Assembly: GCF_017591435.1 (NCBI RefSeq)
Contig: NC_059278.1
Location: forward strand, 19,291,989-19,355,988
DNA length: 64,000 nucleotides
Source of the DNA: Portunus trituberculatus
Taxonomy: Eukaryota > Arthropoda > Malacostraca > Decapoda > Portunidae
Direction of reading: 5' to 3'
Shown here: positions 23,985 through 36,203 of the stretch, in pieces
Numbering within the stretch: position 1 is the stretch's first letter
Layout: each line of letters begins with the position of its first letter
The notes under the pieces: model-generated
What the model was told of the DNA's origin: nothing
The model's database searches: none
Seen by the model: the letters and a program-made list of their open reading frames with translations, nothing else
Program-made: the position numbers and the translations under genes

Positions 23985-26018
23985 ATGAGGTATGTGACTT
24001 TCTGGTTCCGCCGCGCACCTTACGATTTTATAACCAGCAATAAACAAGCAGTAGAATTTAACAGCTGTGATCTCAACCCTCAGCAACAAGGCATACAAGT
24101 GAAAAGAAGTGGATTTTCTAAGATTGTACAGTACCATACGAAATACTAGTTTGGTTCCTCTTTAAAACTGAGATTACGGTCATCAGTAGCGACGCAAAGG
24201 GAGACCAGACGCCGTATATGTTCTGATTTTTTTTTTCCCTTAGTGATTAAACGTTAGAATTCTACAAGCGAGATCACAGCAGCCCTCAGTAACAACGTAT
24301 ATAGTAGCAAGAGGCGACATTTCTCTATTTTATCCTACCACAACGAAAAAAATAATAACTCCTTCAGTATCATGACTCGTTTCTATATTTATTTTCCTTA
24401 CTATGTGATGTTATACAGCTTCAGAAACTTATGTGTGGAGATTAAAATAGTGAGGACTCTGGCCAGTAATGTTCTAACCTCCGTAGACCCTTCCGAATGT
24501 ATTTAAAAATCGTCTAATCGTACCCAAAATCATGGTAAAAAAGCGTTCCAGTACTGAAGGAGTTAGTATCATAATGCTGACACACCAACACCGAAAAAAG
24601 AGCGAATAAAACCTGCGTATTTTTGTTCTATTTGACAAATAAAAGAAGAGCCATATTTCGTTTTCATTTGACAGAGTTGGATCACATCGTGTTCCCCTCT
24701 GCAGCGGGAAGAAGATGCCACTCCTGCATGCACGCGCGTGACGTGATGCCGCTGAAGGAGAAAGAGGATCGTGTTCTCAAACACTTCTGTGCTTCACTTC
24801 CACTATTTCAGGATTTATTGAAGTTTACACGCTTTTTTAATGTGTTTCTATGATGCTAAAGAGAGAATGACAAAATTTCTACATTATTAACTAGGCAAAC
24901 ACTGTTGAAAACCCCGCTAATAATTTCAGTGGCCTTGAAAAATAGTTGAGAACAAAGCGTTTCAGAATACGGGTTAAAGAGGCATTGGTAAGAAGCATGA
25001 ACGATAGAGAGTAGTAATAGCAGGGGAATGACAGCGACTGCAAGCATCTTGCCACTAAAATCTTCACTACTTGTATTCTCCAGTGAAAAAATCAAGATTG
25101 ACTGTGATAATTTAACAGATCCAACGTTATCAAACACAAAATAACAAGAAAATACGACTAATAGTTTCTCTGTGGCTTTTGAGAACAATCCTTCGTAGAG
25201 TCCTTAACCTCTTCAGTACTGGGACGAATTTTTACCTTGAGTTTTGGGTATGATTAGACTATTTTATTGACATTAGGAAGTTAGAAGATTGATGGCCAGA
25301 ATTTTCACTATTTTAATTCCCAAGTTAAGTTTATGAATCTGTATAAAATCACCAAATAGTAAGCAAAATCGAGAGTCCTTAACCCCTTCAGCACTGGGAC
25401 GCATTTTTACCTTGAGTTTTGGATATGATTAGACGATTTTACTGACATAAGGATCTATGGAAGTTAGAAAATTGGTGGCCAGAATTTCCACTATTTTAAT
25501 CCCCAAGTAAGTTTCTAAATCTGAACAAAATCACCAAATACTTAAGAAAAATTAATATGAAAACGCCTTATGGTACTGAAAGGCTTAAAGGCCAGAATCT
25601 TCACTATATCAATCCCCACGTAAGATTCTGAATCTGTGTAAAATCACCAAGTAGTAAGCAGAATTAATATGGAAACGTGTCCTCGTACTGAAGGAGTTCG
25701 AAGCGTCCTTAAACACTCTAGGGTGAAGAGTCAAGGCGAGGAGGAGTGGCAATTTGAACAGTCTCGGCCTTGTACTTAGATACGTAGGCTACAATTGTCC
25801 CAGCGGTGTAGGCACGTCCGGGGTTACTATAGAAAGGCCTGTGTGTCACCCCCTACCCCTTATCCTTCCCTTCCCCATTAGGCCTATCCCCTCCCTTCAC
25901 CACCTCCGCGCCAGATGTCATGCGGGCGGGAAGAGAACTATAGGAAAAGAATGAATGTGAGGGTGAATTCCATTAAGAGACGACACAAAAAAGATAGTAC
26001 ACGATACTATCTCTCTGG

Positions 26019-26079
<61 letters not shown>

Positions 26080-26172
26080 AACCCTATGTAAATAAATTCT
26101 CCATTTTTTTTCCCCAACATGACTGGAAGGAAAAAACATCTTTACGTTTCCCCTCCGTCCGTCCGTCCGTCC

Positions 26173-26203
<31 letters not shown>

Positions 26204-26307
26204 CGAGCCATGGCCGCCTGACAAAGCCATTCTCAAGCGCCACACAAGCACAAAGACTCGAGACGTGACTCATTCCTCTTCCTTCCGTCTGTGTTCTCAT
26301 ACGCTCC

Positions 26308-26369
<62 letters not shown>

Positions 26370-26887
26370 GGAGGGAATAAGATAAAAAGTACACTGTGTT
26401 GGCTGACTCTCGTGTAAGATTACCACCTTAACCTCCTCACCATCACCACCACAACAATAACATAAAGCATAAGGTATCACTACATAACATTTGTTACACA
26501 AGGAAGAGCCACGCTTGGTAAACCACAATAACTACATTGACTTGAGGAAGGAAAGGAGAAGGAACACTCAGGTACTACATACGAAGGAAGAAACACCACA
26601 AAAAAAAAAAAAGTAAATAAATGACACTGAATTTGTAGCGTAAGTATAATTAATTCGCAAACTTCCAGCTTTTCTACTCAAATGTTTGTGATTATTTCTT
26701 ACTTCCATTTATTTCAAGATACAAATGAGTGTACGTTTGGTTATAATTTCCTGCCTCTGTCCCAACCTTTCCTTCTTACGTATTGTACTGCATTTTTGCC
26801 TAATTACGGTCGTTCGTCAACTGAATTAGTAGTTTCATACTTTAAAGAGATTCTAACTACACACTTCCGGAGACTGACGTGTTTAGG

Positions 26888-26919
<32 letters not shown>

Positions 26920-27183
26920 CTTGGTTGATCCTTCTCGTTCCTTGCTTGTTAGCTTCCTTCTTTCCTTCCTTACGCCAAAACATTTGATTATGCTGAAAAT
27001 TTGCGTTCTGACATCCACCTTCTCTCCAACTGCTTTCATATTACTGCGCCTCCGCCCCCCAATCCCACCTCTCTCTCTCTCTCTCTACTGTGTGTGTGCT
27101 TGTCCTTCCACAACTGATCTTAAAACAATAGTGAAAGTTTTATTGAGCAAGACTCGTTCACTAGTCATCGTCACCCTATCTTA

Positions 27184-27226
<43 letters not shown>

Positions 27227-28513
27227 AGCAAGATTATGCACATCAAAACATAAAAAAAACAAGGTCTAAATAACAATACAAATCACAGGACAACGCCACT
27301 TTCTTTCCCATTGACACAAGAGAGACCAAGCGCCAGACAGAATATATTATAGCTTAGCCTCCCGATCATGGCCGAGAGCACAGCCGAGACCTCCCACCGC
27401 TTCATCAGTAAACACAGCCAGAATTCCTTGACACATTAACTCCTCAGAATGCCAAAATGTCATCCGTGGAACTGCGCGCGCTTGCAAAATTCAACTGGTG
27501 TGTAAAAACGTGTTAAACAAAAACAAGGATGGGGGAAATTAATGATACTTCCTACCTTGCCTCCTCGATGTCTTCCGGTCGCTGTATAGAGCAAGGCTGC
27601 AAGGAGTGACGGGATCTCTCTCTCTTTCTCACTCAAGGGTTCGAAACTTAAGTTCGTATTCTTAGAACATTACATTGCTTCACCTCCACTACTTTAGAAG
27701 GCTTTATTTAATTCTGCACGAATTTTTTAAGGTGTTTTTACGGTTCTAGTTGCAGAGTGACAAGATTTTTACATTATTAATTGGAGAAACATTCTTGAAA
27801 ATCCCGCTTATCATCTCTATGGCCTTGGAAAACAGTCGTGGTGAGAGAGCAAACTGTTTCTCAATTCGGATCATAGGCCCGTTTTCAGGAAAACTTTGCT
27901 CTCTCACCACGACTGTTTTCAAGGTCACAGACACGATTAGCCGGGTTTTAAAGAGTGTTTCCCTGGTTAATAATGTAGAAATCGTATTCATCTGTCACAA
28001 CAATCGTAAAACCACCCTTAAAAGCTTGTGCCACTTCAACTAGAGACTTTTGAAGGCAATGGAAGTGCGGTGCAGAAGTGTTTGAGAATAAAACATTTAG
28101 GCTCAATTGAATGCTTTGACTGATTCTTCGTCTTTTGCATTATAGTTGATATATGGATGGACTTAGCTACCCATTAATAAGCTCAGCATAACATAGCCAT
28201 TCTAATATCGATAGAAATAAACTGTAGAGAGAACGTGAGAGGGGAAGAATTAAGACAGCGATATTACCAGATCATACCCTCCCTTCCGTCCTCCTTTCTA
28301 ATCTAGTAGGTACAACTATTTTTCTGCTATTCTATACTATTAGCAGCAGTCCGTACACACACTTCAGGGATAAACTTTACCAAGATTATCAAGATGTGAA
28401 CTAAAAAAAATATGAGAGTGGTGACCGAGGCTGGAAATGTGAAGGCGCGTCTTGCCTCGCGTCCTTGCCTCGTTTACCTTGAGTAGTGTTATCTGTTCAG
28501 TAGTAGCAGCGGC

Positions 28514-28550
<37 letters not shown>

Positions 28551-30483
28551 TCAGGGCATCCGACTACGCATATTTTCATTGCAACTGAAATAAGTAGGCC
28601 ATAAAGCCTACAGAGAGTTGGGAGGGCAGGTGGCCAAGGGCGCGATAATAAATGAGGCGGCAGGAGGGTAGCAAGGGATGAGGCAGCCGCGCACACGACT
28701 CATAAAAATGCTAAGGACGGTCTCTGGGCACCACCTGTATGTCAATAGGGTATTCCCACCACCACTGCCATCAATGCCAGTATGACTAACCCTCAGAGGA
28801 AGTTTTGCGCGCTGTCTTAATTGTTTATCTCGTTGCTCTAGGTATTTGCTCTGCTTGTTCAGCCTCTTCTACCTTGGCCGCGTCTGTGTTACCTAACCAG
28901 CGTGTCAGAGTCAACAAAGTAGCAACCCATACGCTGTTACGTCAGGAGAAGCGTGGTGTGGGCTGAGTGGCCACGGAAGGCGAAGCAACATTGTAGCCAA
29001 TATTTAGTTCTCTCACCACGACTGTTTTCTATTTATAGAGATTGACTTTTCAATAACGTTTCTCTTGTCGATAACGTATAAGTGTTAATCTGTCAATAGA
29101 ACCATAAAAATAGCCTTAAAAAACCGTGTAGCTTCAACTATAGTCTTTTGAACGTAGTGAAGGTGCGGCGCAGAAGTAATTCAGATAACAAAGACACTTC
29201 CTCTGCGCGACCCAGGCTAGAAGGAGGAAAATGTTTCATTGTGTGCATCTGGAGGCGGCGGTCAGAGCTGGCCTTCTTGCCGGCGTGAGGGTTTCTCTAT
29301 TCCTGTCGGACCATTGGTATGCAGCTCAGGGCAACTCTCTCAGGCATCGCTTTGTGCATCGAGTAATTCCCCCCTTCTCCACTACAACAACAGGTTTGGA
29401 GGAGGAAGAGATGCTCGCCTGGCATGTAGTACTGTACAAGGACTGGTGGCCTGCGGCTGAACCCATGCTCAAAGGTAAACAGTGAGTGTCATGCATCAGC
29501 CTCACTGCCACCAGCGTCACTGGTCATTTGTACTCAGTGATGTCTCTTCCCCACAAACAAGCGGGCAAGCACAGCCATTGAAACAGCCAAGGGTCAGCTG
29601 TTCCTTCTATTGGGATGGCCACGAACTTGCTGATCACTCAACTAATGACCTTGAGGCTCCATGTCGCCGCCGCTGCTATTTGAAAGCCGCCATTACGCAA
29701 GCCTGAAGATCACGCACCGTACGAACCAAATGATCCAATGCATCACTGAGGTAAAGGAGCGTGCATGTCTTACTACCTTCCCTCCTACATCAGTTACCAT
29801 TCGTGTCTGATAAAGTGACACCTTCAAGTCTCGTGCACTGCAAGGAATCTAAATATTCAAACTTCAGTGGAAAGATGAATAAATTGAAGGATCGAAACTG
29901 GGAAAGGTAGTAAAGATACATGAGTCAGCCAGCGAACCAAGATGATTACCATTATTCAGGGATCGTTAAGCTGACCTTGGCTACTCAGCCACTGCACTCG
30001 GTCCCGTCTTACCAGCCGCGGGGCACAGCGGGAGGCGCGCCACAGACAGTGCCAACACCGTGAATGGAGGTGGCTGTGTGCACGTGGCTCCTTCCCCCTC
30101 CAGGAATAAGATCACTACAATTTTAGTTGTAGATTGGGGCAGGAATAGCACCTCTCCCTCTCCCTCCCCCAACAGCCTCTCACCTCCGGCCGGTAACAAC
30201 ATACGGAACACCACCACCATCACCACCACAACCACCTTCATGTCTGGACAAAAACACGACCTGTTTCTCTGCGGGACTCCCACACCTCAGGCAGAGCAGG
30301 TAAATCCCCCCCTTCCTTCCTCAATGCCTGGGGACACGCGCCACTCCTTACTGTGACTTGTCCACTACCACCACCACCACCTACAGGGCCATCTCCATGT
30401 GCTATGTATCCAGATTGCCTCACATCAATAAGTAATGAATACATGAGTAAAGTATTGATCAGAGATAAACTCACTCGCATACA

Positions 30484-30562
<79 letters not shown>

Positions 30563-33500
30563 TTTCTTTCCCATTTTCGTTTACGAGATGCTAAGGATGA
30601 TTAACTAGTGCGCCATTACGTGCACTGATAACACCCAACATTAAAACACAGCACGGGAATGTTAGAAAATTGAATAATAAAGAAAGGCTTGCGCTCTTCG
30701 CCCTCGTCCTCCATTGCAGACGGCAATCTCTTTCCTAGTGTTGTGCCGCGTCCCTCAAGTTTCCCCGAGGCCGCCAAACAGGTCGGGACAAAAAATTGCA
30801 GCCGTCTTGACGAGCCAATCCAGTGCACGTGCAGGCCTAGCACGCCAGCCTCGTGCCGTGGAAACTCACGCGTAATATCCATGCGGCTTAAAGGAAAAAA
30901 TAGTAATGATAATAATAAAGTACAATGAAAAAAATCTGAGTGAAGATGCCAAGTGTTAGTGGAGAAACTCGAGAAGAGACAAGAAAGAAACTTATCTTAG
31001 GTTGTGTTGAATAATGTTTCATCAACAATCTTCTATTAATATTACGAACTTAATGTTTACCATCTATCATTTTTAACCTCATCAAATACATGAATGGATT
31101 GTAATGGGTCACTTCCTCTTATCCATACTCCTTCCCCTAGTCTTCATTCATATTTTGTCAATCTTCACCGGAAGTATAAGCTAATTTGTGTCCATTGCAG
31201 GGCGTGGGTGTGCGTGGCCGCGTGCGTGGTGGCGGCGGTGGGCGTGGCTGGCCAGGGTACCAGGCTTGGACTGGTGGCTGACCAACTAGGCGTGAATCCC
31301 GTGCCTGGGGGTAATCCCAATTGTGAGTGTCAATTTCCTCCATTTCTCTCATGCACGAAACTGTGAAGCAGATACTCCAATAATTAAGAATGCCAGTGTC
31401 TGAGAAGTGAAGAGCTTTTCTTCTTTGTTCATTGGTTAATACTAATGTCATCCATCCCCAGTGGGCAACATTGGAGTGGTGCCGCGCGAGGACCTGGACT
31501 GTCAGTGCATTCCCGTCAACCAGGAGTGTCCCTTTGACCTGCAGGGACAACCCACTGGCATCGTGACGCGTATCGCTAACACTAGGGTGAGTCACTCAGG
31601 GCGTCGCGGCAGTGAGGACCCATGACGAGCCCTTAGCAATAACCTGGTGATGTGAAGGCCACCCCACACTGTGCAGGGGCTTCAGTGACTAGAATGTCTT
31701 GTCTTATTACAGCCGCTGATAGACGGCCAGTGCGAGGTGAACACGATCCGCTGCTGCAGACTGAGGGATGTCACTGACCCTGGACCCGGCGTCCCCTTCC
31801 CTGGAAAATGTGGAGGAAGACAACGGGTTCCAAACTACCTCCAACCAATTCCTCCACAGGTGAGTTCTTGGCACACTGCTTGGCACTGTTTTAGCGCCTC
31901 GCCCCTTGTCACCTCAAGCATTCACAATCTGTCTACTCTAAAATAGCTCCTGAGTCTGGGTTTGAATGGTTTCCCAGGGAATGCGTGATTGGCAGATCTT
32001 GAGGAAAACCGTGAGCTGTCCTTGTAATAAGTGCGTTGATCAACAGAGAACAGGTATTATTCACATCAAATCAATTACGTTATCAATAAGTTACATTATG
32101 TTTTCAATACAGGTGCCATTTTAGAGTGGACAGACTATAGTCAATACACATCAGTCTTTTGCTAGTTCTTATGTGTCAGCTGTTAGTGCCCGTGCACTAC
32201 AGTACCAGTCTTAACTTATTCTTGCCCACTGTAGTTCCTCCTGATTCTCCAACAGCCCAACATGCTCCTAGTGTGTGCTATTCATCTCCTTCCCCGGCGG
32301 TTTGTCAATAAATCTCACTATCAGCGTAAATTTTCTCGTAGTCATTAGAGTCAACTCTGTAACTTTTCTCGTACAGTCATTAGAGTCAAGACTGTCTTCC
32401 TTGGGACTACTCGGTACATTGTTATGGTGTGAGCAGTGACTGGCGGACGTGAGTGGCTTTTTTTCGACTTTTCCTTATTCTCTTCGTATAAAAAACATTC
32501 CAGCTTTCCATTCATTCATTCATAGTACGCTCGTCTTTCTATCCTGCGTTAAACTATCACGGTGAGCAATGATCAGTAGGACAGGCTGTCTTTCAACTTT
32601 TCTTCATTCCTTTGCATCAAACTGTCACCTTTTTTCCATAGCCACTTATCTCACGTTTGTCTCTCCCCCTGCTGTGTCCCAGGCTGACTTCGGCGAGTAC
32701 CCGTGGATGACCGTGGTGCTGAACGCTTCAAACAATGGATATCTGGGAGGTGGAGTGCTGATTAATAACCAGTGGGTGCTGACCGCCGCTCATAAGATTA
32801 CCACCAGGTTAGTCACTTAATGGCCTTAACACCAATTGACGCACTCTTCTATTTCTGTAGATCTGAATAGTGTATGGAAAGTCTTTGATTCATTCGTCAG
32901 TCTTCACTCAGATTCAGACATGAAAACAGGTATAGATAAGTCTGCGTAGGGTGAGATTGATTGATTGACTGACCACAGGGAAGTACACACCAATAGACTC
33001 AGGAATTAGGTTGTTAGTGCTGAGTTGGCAGTGTTTGAGGTTTGAAAGTTACACCGATTTATGGATTAGGATAATAGGTGGGTATAGGTAGATGTGCTTT
33101 ATGAAGGAATTCCACGTGTAGTTCTGATGGCTTTTTGCGGCTTCTCTTGTGTTCTTATGAGTTTATCTAACGGAGCTGGGAGCTTTAAAGGATTGGAATG
33201 ATAAGAAGATATATAAGTTTTACGAAGAGAATGACACGTGCAGGGCTGTTGGCTTTTTGTGATTTTTTCTTATGTGATTGTCTCGCATCTGTTCCAGAAA
33301 TATTCAAGTCCGTCTGGGAGACTACGACCTGAAGCAGCCAGTAGACAACCCTCAATTCCCCCACCTGGATGTCGGCGTCAGGAATATCATCATTCATCCC
33401 AACTTCAACAGCAAATCTTTGGTGAACGACGTGGCGCTGCTGGAGCTGGATAGACCCGTCAACACCAACCAGTACCCGCACATCGGTCTCGCCTGCCTGC

Positions 33501-34855
33501 CAAACCAAGGCCAGACGTTCGAGGGACAAAACCGGTACGTACTGTACATACACACGCACGAGTGGAAATGCCCCTCGGAACTTGCAGTATAACATGACGT
33601 GGACGCATCAGTAATTATACGCAACGCTAAGTTTTGATTCTTGCGTAATTTTCGTAAATAAAGAACTCTGGAGCATCGTGTGTTACGTGATGCTGGAAAC
33701 AACTATGGCAACATGCATTATAACTACAGCAAGAGATTGGCCCATTGCTGCGGTTTCTTCACTCAGACAACCTATCAATCACTCAATCGTAATTCTTTGA
33801 CTAATAACGGAAAAGGCAGATGAGCATATTACCTGACGAATTCTTTCCCCTGCAGGTGCTTCGTGTCAGGATGGGGAAAAGACAACTTCGAAAGTGGCCG
33901 ATTCCAAAGCATCCTGAAGGAGGTGGACGTCCCCATTGTGGAGCGATTCACCTGCCAGAGTCGCCTGAGAAGGACACGACTAGGAGAAGATTTCGTGTTG
34001 GATAGCAACTCTTTCCTGTGTGCCGGTGGCATTGAGGGCAAGGACGCCTGCTCGGTGAGGCTCGGCGGCTTTCTCCTGTGGGAGGGAGATTAAAGCTTGG
34101 TGTGACACGATGTAAAAACATGTATTCTGAAATAATTTACTCTCTTACCACCACTATTATTAAAAAATCACAGAGGTTTTTAGCCGGGTTCTCAAATTTG
34201 TTTCTACTGTTGATGATATATTTCTTAATTCGTCACTTGAATCTTAAAAACACCCTAAACAAACCGTGCTACTTCAATCAGAGCCTTTTGAAAGTAGTGG
34301 AAATGCAGCGCAGAAGTATTTCAGGATATGATCCTAAACAAGACCCAGTGTGTGCCGGAGAGTGACTAAGAAAAGTGTGTCATTACAGGGAGACGGAGGT
34401 TCCCCGCTGGTGTGCCCAACGAACAACGGCTACACGGTGGTGGGTCTGGTGGCGTGGGGCATTGGCTGCGCCCAGGGAGACGTGCCGGGTGTCTATGTCA
34501 ACGTTGCCAACTTCGTAAACTTCATCGAGCGTTACACCGGGTGAGTAAGATTAGAGACCACGCCAGCACTCCTCCTCCTCTTACTATTTACTCATATCTT
34601 TTCTGCAAGTGGGATACTGGGCAAGGACAACAATACATATCAAAATGGGCCTACTGAGGTGCTAATCCCTAATAAAAAAAAAGCCTACGGAATTATAAAA
34701 AAAAGTCTTAGAACTTCTCTTCAAAGAATTAGAGTCGAAAATACAGAAGCAGTCGTGGAGTCCCAGAATTTATTAGTAAAAGAGGAGTGAAATATTGTTA
34801 ACTCTTACCTTACTCATACTATTTTTTTTTTTTTTTCACCAGACCACTTCACTGA
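23985..34855 (+). CDS. Clip-domain serine protease homologue (masquerade-like), secreted
   Basis: Nine coding exons fit in phase: 23985-23989 (ATG AG), 31201-31322, 31462-31586, 31713-31859, 32683-32807, 33298-33534, 33856-34054, 34389-34540 and 34843-34855 including the stop. The product is 374 aa. Residues 1 to about 20 form a signal peptide (hydrophobic AWVCVAACVVAAVG, cleavage near VAG-Q). A clip-type domain has Cys56, 58, 65, 91 and the adjacent pair 98-99. The trypsin-like domain keeps His170 (TAAH) and Asp219 (NDVALL), but the catalytic serine is Gly323 (GDGGSP), so it should not cleave peptide bonds. The C42-C58 disulphide of chymotrypsin is also absent (GGGVLI, TAAHK). In arthropods such proteins act as haemolymph cofactors in prophenoloxidase activation, adhesion or pattern recognition; the specific role here is inferred. 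The first exon, 7.2 kb upstream, is the least certain; all others have consensus GT-AG sites. Confidence 0.88.
24359..24565 (-). mobile_element. MITE-1 copy (reverse orientation)
   Basis: Termini 'ctccttcagtatcatgac' and 'cagtactgaaggagtta'. It lies in the first intron of the serine protease homologue. Confidence 0.65.
24769..24973 (-). mobile_element. MITE-2 copy (reverse)
   Basis: Starts 'gttctcaaacacttctgtgc' and ends 'gcgtttcagaatacggg'. In intron 1 of the serine protease homologue. Confidence 0.65.
25205..25700 (+). mobile_element. Three MITE-1 copies head to tail
   Basis: A 3'-truncated copy (about 25205-25372), a complete copy (about 25379-25588) and a 5'-truncated copy (about 25589-25700) in the same direction. 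The shared internal phrase 'ataaaatcaccaaatagtaa' varies slightly between copies. The run suggests unequal exchange or insertion into a pre-existing copy. In intron 1 of the serine protease homologue. Confidence 0.65.
25701..27640. other. Intron 1 sequence with microsatellites
   Basis: Contains (CA)n at 26022-26076, (GTCC)n/(CT)n near 26155-26199, (GA)n at 26311-26365, (CTGT)n near 26889-26920 and (CT)n at 27186-27224. No other exon recognised. Confidence 0.55.
27653..28092. mobile_element. Inverted pair of MITE-2 copies
   Basis: A reverse copy (27653-27870) and a forward copy (27878-28092) lie head to head about 8 bp apart, forming a large imperfect inverted repeat inside the first intron of the serine protease homologue. 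The transcribed intron could fold into a long imperfect hairpin. Confidence 0.65.
28499..28552 (+). repeat. (AGT)n microsatellite
   Basis: Triplet tract with early GGC interruption, in intron 1. Confidence 0.9.
29000..29188 (+). mobile_element. MITE-2 copy (forward)
   Basis: Body 'ctctcaccacgactgttttc' to 'gcggcgcagaagtaattcag'; the left end is decayed. Confidence 0.6.
29190..31200. other. Intron 1 sequence, mostly unassigned
   Basis: Contains (CA)n at 30486-30562. Open frames at 29231-29485 and 30060-30356 lack domain similarity I can recognise and are not supported as exons. Confidence 0.5.
31928..32140 (+). mobile_element. MITE-3 copy in intron 4 of the serine protease homologue
   Basis: Terminal inverted repeats 'gtctactctaaaatagctcc' and the complement of 'gccattttagagtggacag'. 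About 213 bp, no coding capacity. Confidence 0.6.
34118..34330 (+). mobile_element. MITE-2 copy filling intron 7 of the serine protease homologue
   Basis: Starts 'gtattctgaaataattta' and ends 'gcgcagaagtatttcagg'. The intron is 34055-34388, so the element supplies about two thirds of its length. Confidence 0.65.
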
Positions 34856-35092
34856 TGCGCCACAACATGCACCATTTCCACCCTGCCTTCCTCCCCACAT
34901 TGCATCACATGACACGAGAGAGTCACGAGCTTTTCAGATGCAGAGGATCGTCTGTGTCGGATCCTATCCAACACACACTGTGAGCTGAACCCAGGGACGC
35001 CGCAAAGCAAACCAGGATCCACAGACTGTCTCTCTGTGCAGCCCTGGACCGCTGAACTGTTTACTCTGATATTTAATATTTTTGTTATGCTG

Positions 35093-35106
35093 AATAAATT
35101 AATAAA
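35093..35106 (+). terminator. Polyadenylation signals of the serine protease homologue
   Basis: AATAAA at 35093-35098 and again at 35101-35106, about 240 bp after the stop codon. Confidence 0.65.
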
Positions 35107-35129
35107 TCGGTGATGAAATTTTTATTCCT

Positions 35130-35167
<38 letters not shown>

Positions 35168-35229
35168 GGGGGGAGGGGAACTTGTGTATGACTGCATAGA
35201 AAAAAAAAAGTTACTTCCTTTTCGTATCC

Positions 35230-35235
35230 TTTATT
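35230..35235 (-). terminator. Polyadenylation signal of the CCCH gene
   Basis: AATAAA on the minus strand about 295 bp after the stop. It leaves about 120 bp to the end signal of the convergent serine protease homologue. Confidence 0.5.
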
Positions 35236-35397
35236 GTAGTATCTCAATAAGCAATATTTTATTATCAGTGGTCATTCTCGATAAGAGATAACGTAGATAA
35301 CGAGGCACAAACCACACGAAGCTTAGCCACCAGTAACAAAGTAACGACGAATCATCGATTACCAAGTGAATGGTTGTCAGGCATCGCTCACACGGAG

Positions 35398-35435
<38 letters not shown>

Positions 35436-35527
35436 AGAGATGAGATAAGACTCCTCAGATTCTGCCTTTCGGAAATCAATTAAACAAGTGTATTCTGAAG
35501 CCAGGCTACGTTCCTTCCATCTGTAGG

Positions 35528-36103
35528 TCACTCACAGTCCTCATCAGAAACACAGGTATGCTTGGCCAGTTCATCCTCCACTCTCTGGATCACCTCTCCA
35601 ATGGTGGTGTTGCCGCCCGCGCTGCCAAACACGAGGTCCAGCCGCTCACTCTTGTCCCAAACTTTGACATTCTTATACTTGTAGTACTGAATGCGATGCT
35701 GAGGTATCGCCAGCTGGTCCAGATCCACCATGGACAGATGTTCCCACGTGAAGGCAGTGAAGGGCTTCTCCACCACACCAGTGAATCTGTCTAGGTACCC
35801 GATTGTGAAATGTTCCTTGGGAAGATCTACATCCCACTGAATTCTTTTTCTCACATCGCCAGCAGTCCTTAGAGGAGGCTTCTTTTCGTCGGTTTCTTGG
35901 CGCTCGCTCTTCACTACTCTCTTGGGCTTGATGATCCTCGACGGCACCACGCCCGCAGGATGAACGTTGTGGCACTGCTCACCAAAGCGACACCTTCCCT
36001 CTAAGTAGAAGGAACAGATGGTCTTGGCGTCGGGCGGTGTGAGCACCTCACTCATCTCTGTACCGACAAGACTAGTCTCGACTTCTGTGGCTGTGCAAGA
36101 CAT
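35528..36103 (-). CDS. CCCH zinc-finger protein with MJ1316 (DUF504) domain, LENG9-like
   Basis: A single uninterrupted frame of 191 aa. Residues 30-48 form a CCCH zinc finger: Cys30, Cys38, Cys44 and His48, spacing C-x7-C-x5-C-x3-H (ICSFYLEGRCRFGEQC). A basic linker follows (about 55-80). Residues about 80-160 match the MJ1316/DUF504 fold, with RIQWD at the start, an I-G-Y-x-D-R-F core and a final ERLDLVFGS. The same pair occurs in animal LENG9-type proteins, which carry a further C-terminal phosphodiesterase-like domain absent here. MJ1316 domains have been linked to recognition of cyclic-phosphate RNA ends, so an RNA-binding role is likely; substrate unknown. The gene is tail to tail with the serine protease homologue. 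The start was chosen as the first Met of the frame; a second at residue 17 is possible. Confidence 0.85.
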   Translation of the reverse strand: MSCTATEVETSLVGTEMSEVLTPPDAKTICSFYLEGRCRFGEQCHNVHPAGVVPSRIIKPKRVVKSERQETDEKKPPLRTAGDVRKRIQWDVDLPKEHFTIGYLDRFTGVVEKPFTAFTWEHLSMVDLDQLAIPQHRIQYYKYKNVKVWDKSERLDLVFGSAGGNTTIGEVIQRVEDELAKHTCVSDEDCE

Positions 36104-36196
36104 CCCCGTGACGAGGCTGTGCTACTGTATCGCTACGCTACTATTGCACACTGAATGCTGGTGCGGGTGACGGTCCGGGCCCGGGACTGACTAAGC

Positions 36197-36203
36197 CTTT
36201 ATA
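36197..36203 (-). promoter_or_regulatory. TATA-like box of the CCCH gene
   Basis: Reads TATAAAG on the minus strand about 94 bp ahead of the ATG, in a GC-rich leader. Confidence 0.4.

Noticed and set aside
23667..24137. Minus-strand frame of 156 codons
   Set aside because: It overlaps the predicted promoter and first exon of the serine protease homologue on the other strand and has no recognisable domain or splice support.
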